A DNA stretch of 61,689 nucleotides from an uncultured Ilumatobacter sp. Its GTDB lineage: Bacteria; Actinomycetota; Acidimicrobiia; Acidimicrobiales; Ilumatobacteraceae. Below are positions 26,318-34,691 of the stretch, piece after piece (position 1 is the first letter of the stretch; each line of letters starts with the position of its first letter). A model generated the notes under the pieces. The model was not told the DNA's origin, did no database searches, and worked only from the letters and a program-made list of their open reading frames with translations. The translations under genes and the position numbers were made by a program. Location: positions 1 to 61,689 of the forward strand of contig CALKNK010000003.1 of the NCBI GenBank assembly GCA_938091165.1, given 5' to 3'.

Positions 26318-26755
26318 ATGGCTCGCCAGATCCTCGTGCTCAATGGCCCGAATCTCAACTTGCTCGGAACTCGCGAACCGGACGTCTACGGCTCCACCAC
26401 GCTGGTCGATATTCTCGCTCACTTGGGTAACGAGTTCGCCGGACGTGCGGAATTGCGCGACGCTCAATCGAATAGCGAAGGCGAGTTGATCGACGCGTTG
26501 CAGGACGCTCGGACCTGGGCCGATGGCGTGATCTTCAACCCTGGGGCGTATACGCATACCAGCGTTGCCCTGCGCGATGCGATCTCGGCATGTGAGTTAC
26601 CAGTCGTTGAGACCCACCTATCGAATGTGCACGCACGTGAGGAGTTTCGGCATGCCTCGATGCTTAGTGCCGTATGCCTCGGCGTGGTGGGTGGATTCGG
26701 TCGCCACAGCTACACCATTGCGCTTGAAGGATTGCTTCGGCATCTGGACGGCTGA
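26318..26755 (+). CDS. aroQ: Type II 3-dehydroquinate dehydratase
   Basis: A 145-residue enzyme of the shikimate pathway that forms 3-dehydroshikimate from 3-dehydroquinate as a dodecamer. It has the N-terminal NGPNLNLLGTREPDVYG with the catalytic Arg and Tyr, the NPGAYTHTSVALRDAI segment, and the active-site His and Arg in VETHLSNVHAREEFRH. Length is standard for type II enzymes. The ATG at 26318 is chosen; a start seven codons earlier has no support. It is surrounded by catabolic genes rather than other aro genes, so a role in quinate use is conceivable but not shown. Confidence 0.95.
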   Translation: MARQILVLNGPNLNLLGTREPDVYGSTTLVDILAHLGNEFAGRAELRDAQSNSEGELIDALQDARTWADGVIFNPGAYTHTSVALRDAISACELPVVETHLSNVHAREEFRHASMLSAVCLGVVGGFGRHSYTIALEGLLRHLDG

Positions 26756-26865
26756 GCGGAGCCAACTTGCTGGGCGCTGGGAATCAGCGCAGATTTTATG
26801 CGTTGCCGGGTGGAAGCGATCTTCAACATCGAAGGTTCAGAGGCGCCATCGGCCATGATGGAACG

Positions 26866-27162
26866 ATGTTCCGACACGTAGTGATGTTCTCGTGGGCCGA
26901 TGGCGTCGATGACGCGCATGTTGCGGCAGTGGCGGAGACGCTTGACACGCTCCCCAGCAAGATCAGCGTGTTGCGCTCGTACCGCCATGGGCCAGACGCC
27001 GGTATCTCGGACGGTAACTTCGACTACGTTGTCGTCGCGGACTTCGATAACGCCGATGACTTCGTGGCTTACCGCGACCACCCTGACCACGTTGCAGTCG
27101 TCCAAGGGTTGTTGGCCGGCAGGTTGAAACAGCGCGCTGCGGTTCAGTACGAAACTAGTTGA
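26866..27162 (+). CDS. Dabb (stress-responsive A/B barrel) domain protein
   Basis: A 98-residue protein that begins MFRHVVMFSWADGVDDAHVAAV, the standard opening of Dabb proteins, and has a second half with YVVVADFDNADDFVAYRDHPDHVAVV, their other signature. The fold is a dimeric ferredoxin-like barrel; plant relatives include cyclases and many bacterial ones are uncharacterised. The ATG at 26866 is used since the longer open frame from 26767 carries no homologous sequence. It lies 22 bases upstream of a fumarylacetoacetate hydrolase-family gene, so cotranscription is likely. Confidence 0.88.
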   Translation: MFRHVVMFSWADGVDDAHVAAVAETLDTLPSKISVLRSYRHGPDAGISDGNFDYVVVADFDNADDFVAYRDHPDHVAVVQGLLAGRLKQRAAVQYETS

Positions 27163-27184
27163 GCGCAACCTGCGACACTTGAGT

Positions 27185-28021
27185 ATGGGATTTCGGTTCG
27201 CCAACGTTGCCGGCCGCTCCTCACTCGTCGACGACACCGGTGACTACTACGACCTGGAACAAATCACCGATGGGGCAGTGTCATCAGATCCGAACGTGGT
27301 ACTGGATGATCCTGATGCTCTGACCGCAACGCAAGGCCGACTCGACGATATGACACCGGTTGGAACGTTCGACGGTGCGGACATTCGGCCACCAGTGACG
27401 CCACGGAATGTGCTCGCCGTTGGCTTGAACTATGCCGATCATGTCGCTGAGTCGAAGATGGTCACACCAACGACGCCTCTTGTGTTTACAAAGTTCCCGA
27501 GCTGCATCGTCGGTCCCAACGCTGATGTCGAGCTGCGCAGTGCACACGCTGACTATGAGGTGGAACTGGTTGTAGTAATTGGTCGGGGTGGGCGTGACAT
27601 CGCCGCAGGTGCCGCTTGGGACCATGTGCTCGGTTTGACTGCCGGGCAGGACATCTCCGACCGCGCGCTGCAGTTTGCGGCCAAGCCGCCGCACTTCGAC
27701 CTTGGCAAATCTCGCGACACCTACGGTCCGCTTGGCCCAACCTTGGTGTCCCCCGACATGTTCGCAGACCCGACCGATCTCGCTCTGACGTGTGCGATCA
27801 ATGGTGAAGTCCGGCAGAACTCCCGGACTTCGAACATGATCTTCTCTGTCGCCGATCAGATTGCTTACCTGTCGTCGATCATGACGCTGGCGCCGGGTGA
27901 CATCATCTTCACGGGCACTCCCGACGGCGTCGGTGGCCCAAATGGCATTTTCTTGCAACCGGGTGATGTCATCACCTCTTGGGTCGAAGGCATCGGAACC
28001 CTCACCAACCGGTGCGTCTGA
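27185..28021 (+). CDS. Fumarylacetoacetate hydrolase-family protein
   Basis: A 278-residue enzyme with the FAH C-terminal domain, which splits carbon-carbon bonds of beta-diketones or decarboxylates or hydrates dicarboxylic acids using a divalent metal. It has the entry motif VGLNYADHVAES, the metal-binding DYEVELVVVIGR with the Glu pair, the LTAGQDISDRALQ block, and the C-terminal GDIIFTGTPDGVGG. The size suits the bacterial homocatechuate or 2-keto-acid branch. The start is the ATG at 27185. With the aldolase downstream it could complete a meta-cleavage-like route; this is inference from context. Confidence 0.92.
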   Translation: MGFRFANVAGRSSLVDDTGDYYDLEQITDGAVSSDPNVVLDDPDALTATQGRLDDMTPVGTFDGADIRPPVTPRNVLAVGLNYADHVAESKMVTPTTPLVFTKFPSCIVGPNADVELRSAHADYEVELVVVIGRGGRDIAAGAAWDHVLGLTAGQDISDRALQFAAKPPHFDLGKSRDTYGPLGPTLVSPDMFADPTDLALTCAINGEVRQNSRTSNMIFSVADQIAYLSSIMTLAPGDIIFTGTPDGVGGPNGIFLQPGDVITSWVEGIGTLTNRCV

Positions 28022-28097
28022 TGCCGGAAACGCCCACTTGGCATTCATGGTTATGCGGACCCGTCGGATGATCCTTGAGCATGCGAGAATAGGCGTC

Positions 28098-28877
28098 ATG
28101 CAGGGCCTGCGCGATATCTGGAACAACGGCGGAACGACACTTGGAGGATGGGTTTCGCTGGCGAGTCCCGTGACTGCCGAGGTCACGGCACGCGCCGGCT
28201 TTGACTATGTGTGTATCGACACCCAACACGGAGCAGTGGAGTACTCCGATGTGGTTGCGATGATTCCAGCCATTGAGCTCGGCGGTGGACGTCCAATCGC
28301 CCGGGCGCCGTGGAACGAGCCGGGCATTATCGGCAAGCTGCTTGACGCAGGCGCACACGGCGTGATCATTCCGATGGTCAACACCGTCGAAGAAGCGCAA
28401 GCAGCCGTGCGCGCTTGCCGGTACGCGCCTCACGGCGCTCGAAGCTCAGGTCCGACGTTGGTACAGATGCGGACTGACCGTCCGTATTTTGACTGGGCCC
28501 ACGACAACGTTGCCTGTATCCCGATGATTGAGACGGTGCAGGCCGTTGAGAACATTGACGCGATTCTCGCAGTGCCGGGAATCGACGCGATTTACGTCGG
28601 TCCGTCCGACCTGTCGATTACGCTCGGCCTAGGTCCGGGGAACCACGATGAATCGGCGGCTTTCACCGACGCGCTCGATTTGATTTCCGCTGCGTGCGCT
28701 CGCGCAGGCGTGGTGGCGGGCATTCACTCAACCGGCGCCCTCACTCCAGATCGTCTGCGCCGGGGATATCGGATGGTCACAGCCACCGGCGATCTTCAGG
28801 CAATGAAGTTTGGCCTCAGCACAGAACTGGCGCAGGCGCGCGGCGAATCGAGCGGCGCCGAGTCATCGATGTACTGA
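28098..28877 (+). CDS. HpcH/HpaI-family class II aldolase
   Basis: A 259-residue TIM-barrel enzyme that splits 2-keto-4-hydroxy acids or related compounds to pyruvate and an aldehyde, with a divalent metal. It has LGGWVSLASPVTAEV, the DYVCIDTQHGAVEY segment with the metal/substrate Asp and His, ARAPWNEPGIIGKLLDAG, GVIIPMVNTVEEAQ, and the GIDAIYVGPSDLSITLGL block near the C-terminus. The ATG at 28098 is chosen from homologous length; the open frame continues far upstream within the preceding gene. It follows the FAH-family gene after 76 bases and fits a catabolic lower pathway. Confidence 0.92.
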   Translation: MQGLRDIWNNGGTTLGGWVSLASPVTAEVTARAGFDYVCIDTQHGAVEYSDVVAMIPAIELGGGRPIARAPWNEPGIIGKLLDAGAHGVIIPMVNTVEEAQAAVRACRYAPHGARSSGPTLVQMRTDRPYFDWAHDNVACIPMIETVQAVENIDAILAVPGIDAIYVGPSDLSITLGLGPGNHDESAAFTDALDLISAACARAGVVAGIHSTGALTPDRLRRGYRMVTATGDLQAMKFGLSTELAQARGESSGAESSMY

Positions 28878-28918
28878 CCGTCGTGCCCGGTAACGCCACT
28901 CGTGACTAGGTTGTTGCG

Positions 28919-29443
28919 ATGGCAAGCAATCCGCATTTTGGTTCCGCTCATGACGGTGATCATCCCGCTCGCGAGGACGAGTGGGCGAAGATGCGTACTA
29001 AGTACCTCAAGCCGAAAGCCGAACGAGCGGCCTCGTCAGCACGTGGCGTGCATCATCAAGCGCTGATCTCCAGCAACGTCGAACGGACGATCAGCTTTTA
29101 CCAAGACCTCCTTGAGTTCCCGCTGACCGAACTGTTCGAGAACCGCGACTACAAGGGTTCTACGCACTTCTTCTTCGACATTGGTAACGGCAATGCACTG
29201 GCATTTTTCGATTTCCCCGGGTTGGGCCTGGGGGAGTACGCCGAAGTGCTCGGCGGCCATCATCACCTGGCAATCTCGGTGTCGCCGGACAGCTGGGCGC
29301 GGCTGAAGGGCAGGCTCGAAGACGCCGGTGTGGACACTTTCCTCGTTGGTGAGACGTCGCTTTATTTCGCTGGCCCTGATGGCGAACGGCTTGAGTTGAT
29401 CAATGATCCTCTGGGGGAGATGTACGGCAACGCCGTGCTTTAA
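28919..29443 (+). CDS. Glyoxalase/VOC-superfamily protein
   Basis: A 174-residue single-copy vicinal-oxygen-chelate protein. GVHHQALISSNVERTISFYQDLLEFPL is the beta-alpha-beta start with the first metal-ligand His, GGHHHLAISV carries the second, and SLYFAGPDGERLELI the closing Glu. It has a 40-residue N-terminal extension (SNPHFGSAHDGDHPARED) that is unusual for VOC proteins and resembles that of ring-cleavage-associated types. It may be a lyase, isomerase or extradiol-type dioxygenase. The ATG at 28919 lies 41 bases after the aldolase gene. A bidirectional terminator follows at its stop. Confidence 0.87.
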   Translation: MASNPHFGSAHDGDHPAREDEWAKMRTKYLKPKAERAASSARGVHHQALISSNVERTISFYQDLLEFPLTELFENRDYKGSTHFFFDIGNGNALAFFDFPGLGLGEYAEVLGGHHHLAISVSPDSWARLKGRLEDAGVDTFLVGETSLYFAGPDGERLELINDPLGEMYGNAVL

Positions 29444-29469
29444 GACCCGCAAACGGGCGTTAAAGCATG
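29434..29469. terminator. Bidirectional hairpin terminator between convergent genes
   Basis: An inverted repeat with outer arms GCTTTAA/TTAAAGC (extended by a G-U pair) and an inner CCCG/CGGG around a four-base loop. It spans the stop codon of the VOC gene and ends just before the 3' end of the SMP-30 gene. The A/T-rich outer stem serves as the T-rich tract in both directions. Confidence 0.65.
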
Positions 29470-29483
29470 ACAAGCAGTTTATT

Positions 29484-30332
29484 TCAGGGAAGATCAGTGG
29501 CATTGCGCGGGACGTCCACAGTGGTCGTCCACAGCTTGCCGGTGCCCGTGCCGGCTGCTTTGGAGGGGTGTGAATCCTCGCACGTGAGCACAAATAACGT
29601 CGTGCCGTCCTCGCCGCCAAGCATGCAGGCAAACGTATTGTCATCGGTCGCCAGTTGGTGCGTGACCTTGCCGCCCTCGATCACGCGGACGACTTGCTTA
29701 CCGAGTGCGTCGGAGAACCAGATGCCGCCTTTCGCGTCTATAGAGCAGCCATCAGGAGCCATCCCGTCAACTTTGGCCCAAGTGCGTCGATTCGACAGTG
29801 TGGCATCCGCAGCAATGTCGAATGCGAGGTACTTGCCGCCGAACGATTCACCGACAATAAGTGTCGCACCATCATCGACAATCACTGACCCGTTGGGAAA
29901 CATCAGATCGGTTGCTGCGACCTCAACGGAGCCGTCATGCCGAACAAGAGCGAGCGATGCAGTCGCAAACTCGTCGCCGCCCTCCATGTCGAATCCGAAG
30001 TTGCCAACGTAGGCGTTTCCCGCTGCGTCGACCACAACGTCGTTGCAGTGGCCCGTCGCCACACCTGAGATGTCGGCATGCTCGACAATGGTGCCGTCGG
30101 CCTCGACACGCATCACCCTTCGGCTAGTCATTTCGACAAACAAGAGCCGTCCATCTGGAAGCCACCCCAACCCTGACGGCCGACCGACATCAGCATGTTC
30201 GACGTTGCGAACTCCGTCGTCGCCCACTGACGAGATCGAGTGCTGGAAGAAGTCGCTAAACCAAAAGCGATTGTCATGCCAACGCGGCCCCTCGCCGAAG
30301 TCGATGCCGTCAAGAACGAGTTCCCAGCCCAC
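29484..30332 (-). CDS. SMP-30/gluconolactonase/LRE-family protein
   Basis: A protein of about 282 residues forming a six-bladed beta-propeller, expected to hydrolyse a sugar lactone with a bound divalent metal. The blades are visible as repeats such as DFGEGPRWHDNRFWFSDF (with the first metal-ligand Glu), GRPSGLGWLPDGRLLFVEM, HCNDVVVDAAGNAYVGN, NGSVIVDDGATLIVGES and DGCSIDAKGGIWFSDAL (with the catalytic-type Asp). The start is uncertain: the GTG at 30332 is preferred because an ATG at 30389 would lie two bases from the divergent LLM gene start. Its neighbours are catabolic but no sugar-acid genes are nearby. Confidence 0.85.
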   Translation of the reverse strand: MGWELVLDGIDFGEGPRWHDNRFWFSDFFQHSISSVGDDGVRNVEHADVGRPSGLGWLPDGRLLFVEMTSRRVMRVEADGTIVEHADISGVATGHCNDVVVDAAGNAYVGNFGFDMEGGDEFATASLALVRHDGSVEVAATDLMFPNGSVIVDDGATLIVGESFGGKYLAFDIAADATLSNRRTWAKVDGMAPDGCSIDAKGGIWFSDALGKQVVRVIEGGKVTHQLATDDNTFACMLGGEDGTTLFVLTCEDSHPSKAAGTGTGKLWTTTVDVPRNATDLP

Positions 30333-30391
30333 CGTGAAGACGGTACTGCGCGACCCTGTCCGCCTGCGCACCGGCGGTCTATGGTCCAAGA

Positions 30392-31297
30392 ATGAAAATT
30401 GGCATCAATGGCTCCGGCCAGCTGGCACATCCGAACCTTGACGCGATCGTCACCGATGTTGGGCAAAGCGAAGTGGCTGGCTTTGCTAGTTACTGGCTCG
30501 CTCAGACGGCGCTTGCTGATTCGCTGGCGGTGCTTGCAATAGCGGGTCGCGCCACGTCAAACATTGAACTTGGTACCGCTGTCGTGCCGACGTGGACGCG
30601 CCATCCCGAGGTCATGGCAGCTGGTGCGCTCACCGCGCAGGCTGCGTCCAATGGTCGAATCGTTCTTGGTATTGGCCTTGCGCATCAGCCCTCGGTCGAG
30701 GGTCGCTGGGGGATGAAGTGGACGCGCCCCGTTAAGCACATGTCGGAGTATCTGGCGATTCTTGACTCGCTGCTTGAGACCGGCACCGCAAGCCTGCAAG
30801 GCGAGGTGTGGTCGCTTGAGCAGCAGGCGACGTTGATGACTGACGACAAGCCGTTAGTGATGGTCGCAGCGCTCGGCGAGCAGATGTTGAAGATGGCCGG
30901 CAAACGGACCGATGGAACCATCCTCTGGTGCGTGGGCCCTAAGACGCTTGAGCAGCAGATCGTGCCGATCATCAACGATGCTGCGACCGAAGCTGGACGA
31001 CCAACACCGAGAGTGGTCTGCAGCTTGCCGGTCTGCGTGACCGACGACGTCCGGCCGACAACCGAGTTCGTCGGTAAAATGCTTGAGGGCTATGCAACGC
31101 TTCCGTCGTACCGTTCGATGCTCGACATCGAAGGTGTTCGCGGCGTCGAAGAGATCAGTTTAATCGGTGACGAAGACACGGTGAACGCCGGTCTCGATGC
31201 CATCGCGGCTGTCGGGGCAACGGACTTCACTGCAGTGGTTATTCCTGACAAGGACGGCCCTGCTCGAACCATGGATCTGCTGCAGGCGCGCACCTGA
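30392..31297 (+). CDS. F420-type LLM-class oxidoreductase
   Basis: A 301-residue TIM-barrel protein of the luciferase-like monooxygenase superfamily. In actinobacteria this class usually binds F420, and sometimes FMN. It has FASYWLAQTALADSLAV, ELGTAVVPTWTRHPEVMA (the bulge region that binds the deazaflavin) and GRIVLGIGLAHQPSVEG. The N-terminus is short and direct, MKIGINGSGQ. The reaction may be reduction or oxidation of an unsaturated or carbonyl substrate. It is divergent from the SMP-30 gene and convergent with another LLM gene. Cofactor preference is taken from the family, not from a diagnostic residue. Confidence 0.88.
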   Translation: MKIGINGSGQLAHPNLDAIVTDVGQSEVAGFASYWLAQTALADSLAVLAIAGRATSNIELGTAVVPTWTRHPEVMAAGALTAQAASNGRIVLGIGLAHQPSVEGRWGMKWTRPVKHMSEYLAILDSLLETGTASLQGEVWSLEQQATLMTDDKPLVMVAALGEQMLKMAGKRTDGTILWCVGPKTLEQQIVPIINDAATEAGRPTPRVVCSLPVCVTDDVRPTTEFVGKMLEGYATLPSYRSMLDIEGVRGVEEISLIGDEDTVNAGLDAIAAVGATDFTAVVIPDKDGPARTMDLLQART

Positions 31298-31336
31298 TCT
31301 GAAGCGTCGCCGGTTGACGCCGGGCGCAGTTGGCGA

Positions 31337-32194
31337 TCAGGCGTCGCGCATCGCATCAATCAGCGGAGCAACACGTTCGACCTCGGCTAGCACCTCGTCG
31401 CGCGAACCTTGCGGGAGGGTACACACTGCGCGTGACACGCCCGACTTGGCGAGCTCTATCAACTTGGTTTCGTCGGTCGGGGCGCCGAATACGCCGAGCT
31501 CAACAGTTTTTGGGTCCCGCCCAATTTCATCACACGCTTTTGCAACCTCGTCGAAACCGCTGATCGCATGGCGTCCACCAATTGGCATCCAGCCATCGCA
31601 GAACTCCGCAATGTGAGCAGCAGTCTTCGGCCCAGCGGCACCACCGAGGATGATCGGAGGATGCGGCTGCTGCGTCGGCTTTGGCCAGGACCAGCTTGGC
31701 TCAATGTTCACGTGGTCGCCGCTGAATGATGCCTCGTCTTGACTCCACAGTGCCTGCATGGCCTTGATGTTCTCGCGGAGAAGTTCTCGCCGCTCGCCGT
31801 ATGCGGTTCCGTGCTGCGCCATCTCTTCCTTGTTCCAGCCGTAGCCGATGCCGAAGAGCATGCGTCCGCCGCTGAGTGAGTCGACGCTGGCAACTTCCTT
31901 CGCGGTGTGGATTGGGTCGCGTTGCGCGACGAGGCAAATGCCTGTTGCGAGCTTGATATTCTCGGTCACGGAAGCGCAAGCGCCCATCGTGACGAACGGA
32001 TCATGGGTGCGCCAGTAGAACTCGGGGAGGTCAGGGGCTCCGGCCCGGCCGCCCCAAGGAGTTGCGCGGCTGACAGGGATATGGGAATGCTCAGGAAACC
32101 AGAGCGACTCGAAGCCGGCCTGGTCTGCGACCTTGGCCAACTCCACAGCGTTGATGGTCTGGTCGGTGGGGAAAATGTAAAGGCCGATGTCCAT
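31337..32194 (-). CDS. F420-type LLM-class oxidoreductase
   Basis: A 285-residue LLM-family protein. MDIGLYIFPTDQTINAVELA opens the barrel, FESLWFPEHSHIPV is the typical second strand and KLATGICLVAQRDPIHTAKEVA is the cofactor-binding bulge region. LSGGRMLFGIGYGWNKEEMAQHG and PIILGGAAGPKTAAHIAEFCDGWMP are both characteristic of F420-dependent members. The ATG at 32194 is chosen, with the open frame running upstream to 32467 through sequence unrelated to the family. Its substrate is unknown. It is only remotely similar to the two other LLM proteins nearby, so the three are not recent duplicates. Confidence 0.9.
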   Translation of the reverse strand: MDIGLYIFPTDQTINAVELAKVADQAGFESLWFPEHSHIPVSRATPWGGRAGAPDLPEFYWRTHDPFVTMGACASVTENIKLATGICLVAQRDPIHTAKEVASVDSLSGGRMLFGIGYGWNKEEMAQHGTAYGERRELLRENIKAMQALWSQDEASFSGDHVNIEPSWSWPKPTQQPHPPIILGGAAGPKTAAHIAEFCDGWMPIGGRHAISGFDEVAKACDEIGRDPKTVELGVFGAPTDETKLIELAKSGVSRAVCTLPQGSRDEVLAEVERVAPLIDAMRDA

Positions 32195-32348
32195 ATGGGG
32201 AAGGTAGCGGCGCTGGCCCCATGCCGACCGAGTCAGCGAACACCATTTCAGAATAGTGCGACCCTGACTGTCGATCGTATTGAACGGTTGTTTCGTGCTC
32301 GCGTAGACATGTTGAGTGCTCGTGGTGATTAGGTAGGGGTCTGCCTGA

Positions 32349-32495
32349 GAAGCACAGGATCTTGCGACGCGATATGCGCAGGTCCGTGCTCGCACGGAGC
32401 GCCTAGCTGAACCATTGTCCGCCGAAGACCAAATGGTGCAATCGATTCCCGACACCAGCCCTGCCAAGTGGCACCGTGCGCACTCGACGTGGTTT
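32349..32495 (+). pseudogene. Fragment of an EgtB-like gene (DinB_2 domain N-terminus)
   Basis: An open stretch of 49 codons between the flanking minus-strand genes translates with RTERLAEPLSAEDQMVQ directly followed by SIPDTSPAKWHRAHSTWF. This is the hallmark start of EgtB and related sulfoxide synthases, including the KWHxAHxTWF motif with the first iron-binding His. After that the frame carries no EgtB sequence; neither the FGE-sulfatase domain nor the rest of the DinB part follows. It is therefore read as a remnant of an ergothioneine-biosynthesis gene rather than a working gene. The rest of the 32195-32581 gap holds nothing recognised. Confidence 0.6.
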
Positions 32496-32581
32496 TTGCC
32501 GACGGCATCTTCTTCGCTGATTCGGCGAATGACTTTGGGCTTGGCTTGGTCCGTCGCCAGCCCGAACAGTTGGAGAGCCTG

Positions 32582-33400
32582 TCAGGCTGACAATTGGGCG
32601 TCGAGCCAGGTGGAGATGCCTTCGACCACCTCGGGCCACTCGGGCTCGTTCATGGACTCGTGACGCAACCCGGGCCAGACCTTGCGGGTGACGTTGTCCA
32701 GTTGACCGATCGGTTCCGACGCAGCCGGTGCTACCAGCGCATCGTCACCTCCGTGAAGAACGTATGTTGGCACAGAAATGCGGTTGATCTGCTCTGATGT
32801 CGAAGTCATCGTTGTCATGATTTCGCGGCCAAGTGACGCAGTGGCACCATTGACACGAAGCGGATCGTCGTCGTATGCCTGCTGAACTGCTTCGTCGCGG
32901 CTGAGGATTGAGCCATTGAAGTCGGACTTCACATGCAGTCGAGGCATGACCCGGCCTAGCACGGGAACGGCGGCGCGTTGCCAACGGGGAATCTCGGCGG
33001 CGAGCGCAGGTGCGCTGAGCACAGCAAAGTTTGGCTGAGGATTCGCTCCGACGAGGTAGGTCGCCACCACAAGGCCGCCAAGGGAGTGGCCCATCAGGAC
33101 GACCGGCACGCCGAGTTTGCGGCGCTCGGCGAGCAGGTCGGCAACATCATCGGTGTACTCTGAGAAGTCAACCACGAACGCTCGTCGTCCCGCAGTCTCG
33201 CCGAAACCGCGCTGATCGAAGGACAGCACGTCGAAGCTGGCATCGGACAATGCGTTGCCGACATGTTCGTACCGGCCCGAGTGTTCGCCGATGCCGTGGA
33301 CAAGCAAAATAGCAGCCTTGGGGTTGGATACTGCCCAGTGTCGGCGGCGCTGCGTGAGCCCATCGCGTGTGGTTCCAAAGCTGGCCGTCGATGCAGTCAC
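32582..33400 (-). CDS. Monoacylglycerol-lipase-like alpha/beta hydrolase
   Basis: A protein of about 272 residues of the serine aminopeptidase S33/monoglyceride lipase type. It has the oxyanion segment LLVHGIGEHSGRYEHV, which is the HGxGEHxxRY signature of these lipases, the elbow LMGHSLGGLV with nucleophile Ser, and a late catalytic Asp in HGGDDALV and His in PGLRHESMNEPE. The likely reaction is hydrolysis of a monoacylglycerol or similar ester. A GTG at 33400 is preferred because it gives the normal N-terminus (FGTTRDGL); the open frame continues to 33532 through the upstream repeat element. That element begins about 93 bases upstream of the start. Confidence 0.86.
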   Translation of the reverse strand: MTASTASFGTTRDGLTQRRRHWAVSNPKAAILLVHGIGEHSGRYEHVGNALSDASFDVLSFDQRGFGETAGRRAFVVDFSEYTDDVADLLAERRKLGVPVVLMGHSLGGLVVATYLVGANPQPNFAVLSAPALAAEIPRWQRAAVPVLGRVMPRLHVKSDFNGSILSRDEAVQQAYDDDPLRVNGATASLGREIMTTMTSTSEQINRISVPTYVLHGGDDALVAPAASEPIGQLDNVTRKVWPGLRHESMNEPEWPEVVEGISTWLDAQLSA

Positions 33401-33492
33401 GGACGATAACGATAGCCGTGCGGCAGGAATGACGGTAAGCAGAGATTCAGCAGAGCGTCGGGTATTGCAGCCCCTTGAACGTCGGTCGCTAT

Positions 33493-33629
33493 GTGAAACG
33501 GCAAAGGTAAGAGGCAAGAGATTCAATCCCACCTCTGCGCGTTGTAGCGCGACCTTGAAAATCTCTGAGAAGCATGCGATTTCGCTGCAAGGTCTGATCG
33601 GACGACCGCAGTTCGGTCGTCATCAGTCA
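33493..33629 (-). repeat. Intergenic repeat element, copy 2 (candidate structured RNA or regulatory element)
   Basis: About 137 bases colinear with 4620-4758, including the identical TAAGAGGCAAGAG (33508-33520), CTGCGCG (33535-33541) and ATCAGTCA (33622-33629). Read on the minus strand, just after the conserved TGACTGAT there is a perfect 8-bp hairpin, stem GACGACCG/CGGTCGTC with a five-base loop. In copy 1 a hairpin of different sequence occupies the same place. It lies 93 bases upstream of the hydrolase start, nearly the same distance as copy 1 from its gene. Confidence 0.6.
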
Positions 33630-33687
33630 TCCGAACCTGCCTGTTTGTCGTTCAAGTTTGGGCCTACAACACTTTTAAATGCTGCTG

Positions 33688-34248
33688 TTATTGAGCCGGG
33701 TCGCGACCGGTGAGACCCAGAAAGCGGTCCACCGGGCTGGCGTCTGCTGGGACTGCGACGGGATCACCCATTAGCTGCATGCTCCGCAACATCTCGGCGT
33801 TAGCGGAGATGACGACGATGGCTGCCTCGGCGACATCTGGACTCATGTGTGCCTCGACGCCGACCGCAGTTGCCAGGTCCCACGAGTGTCCGAGCGGGTC
33901 CCACGTCGTGAACGCCAAGACATCGTCAAACGTGGACTCTCCAAACCAGAACTTGCCGACACGATCGATCACCCCTGGGTGATCCAGCGCCTCCAATACC
34001 CCGTCGAGCGACGCGCTCCAGAGGCCGACGGGGTCATTGCCGAGGTTGGGCGTCTGCGGCATTGCGACTTCGCCTGTGCGAGCCATTTGCGCAACGGCGT
34101 CGACCACACCTGAAGCATGTTCGAGTACGTCGCGGGCACTCCAACCCGTACAGGGTGACTGGGCATCCCATTGTCCCGGTGACACACGTCGGACCACGGC
34201 GTCGAATCCGTACAGTGCCTTGGTGTAGTTCCTCGTATTGCTGCTCAT
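33688..34248 (-). CDS. TIGR03086-type DinB-like metal-binding protein (mycothiol-associated family)
   Basis: A 186-residue protein of the DinB/maleylpyruvate-isomerase N-terminal fold, a four-helix bundle with a three-His metal site. VSPGQWDAQSPCTGWSARDVLEHASGVVDAV is the family signature with its first His, and TTWDPLGHSWDLATAVG carries another. The family is mostly actinobacterial and related to mycothiol-dependent enzymes, but individual reactions are unknown. The ATG at 34248 gives the standard N-terminus; the open frame from 34335 is Arg-rich and unrelated. It is transcribed alone. Confidence 0.85.
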   Translation of the reverse strand: MSSNTRNYTKALYGFDAVVRRVSPGQWDAQSPCTGWSARDVLEHASGVVDAVAQMARTGEVAMPQTPNLGNDPVGLWSASLDGVLEALDHPGVIDRVGKFWFGESTFDDVLAFTTWDPLGHSWDLATAVGVEAHMSPDVAEAAIVVISANAEMLRSMQLMGDPVAVPADASPVDRFLGLTGRDPAQ

Positions 34249-34691
34249 ATAAACCTTTCGTGCTTGGTCGAACCGTGCATGCAACCTAACCAGTGTCACG
34301 AAGCTCGTCGTCACAACACCTTGCAACCGCCGCACGACTGCGTCTGGGACGCGACCTAGTTGGGCTCACTCCTGCGAGGTTTGGCGTTTATTCGGTTGGT
34401 GGTGACCCGGTGCGGCTTAGGCAGCAACACCGAGTCGGCAGGCGATGAGGTGATGTTGCTCTTCGTGCAGGACGCTGATGGTGCGTCGTTGAACGAGAAC
34501 TTCTTGACGTTGGTTGGTATCAGCGAAGACAACTTCGGGTTCCTTGATTGTCCGCAACTTCACTTGAGGACCGAAAGAGGAAGCCCAGCTGCCTTCGACG
34601 CGTCTCGGTCGAGTGAGGTGATCTCGGTGAGGCCCGCTTCGTGTTGTCGTTTCCGTCCCGGTGACCTCACGCTGAGCAGCGGGCGACACGA
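34249..34691. other. Intergenic region, possible decayed gene
   Basis: About 440 bases between the DinB-like gene start and an LLM gene stop. On the minus strand two short frames, one ending near 34566 and one running on to 34419, have a coding-like look but match no family I recognise. They may be the two halves of a frameshifted gene. No gene is called. Confidence 0.35.
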
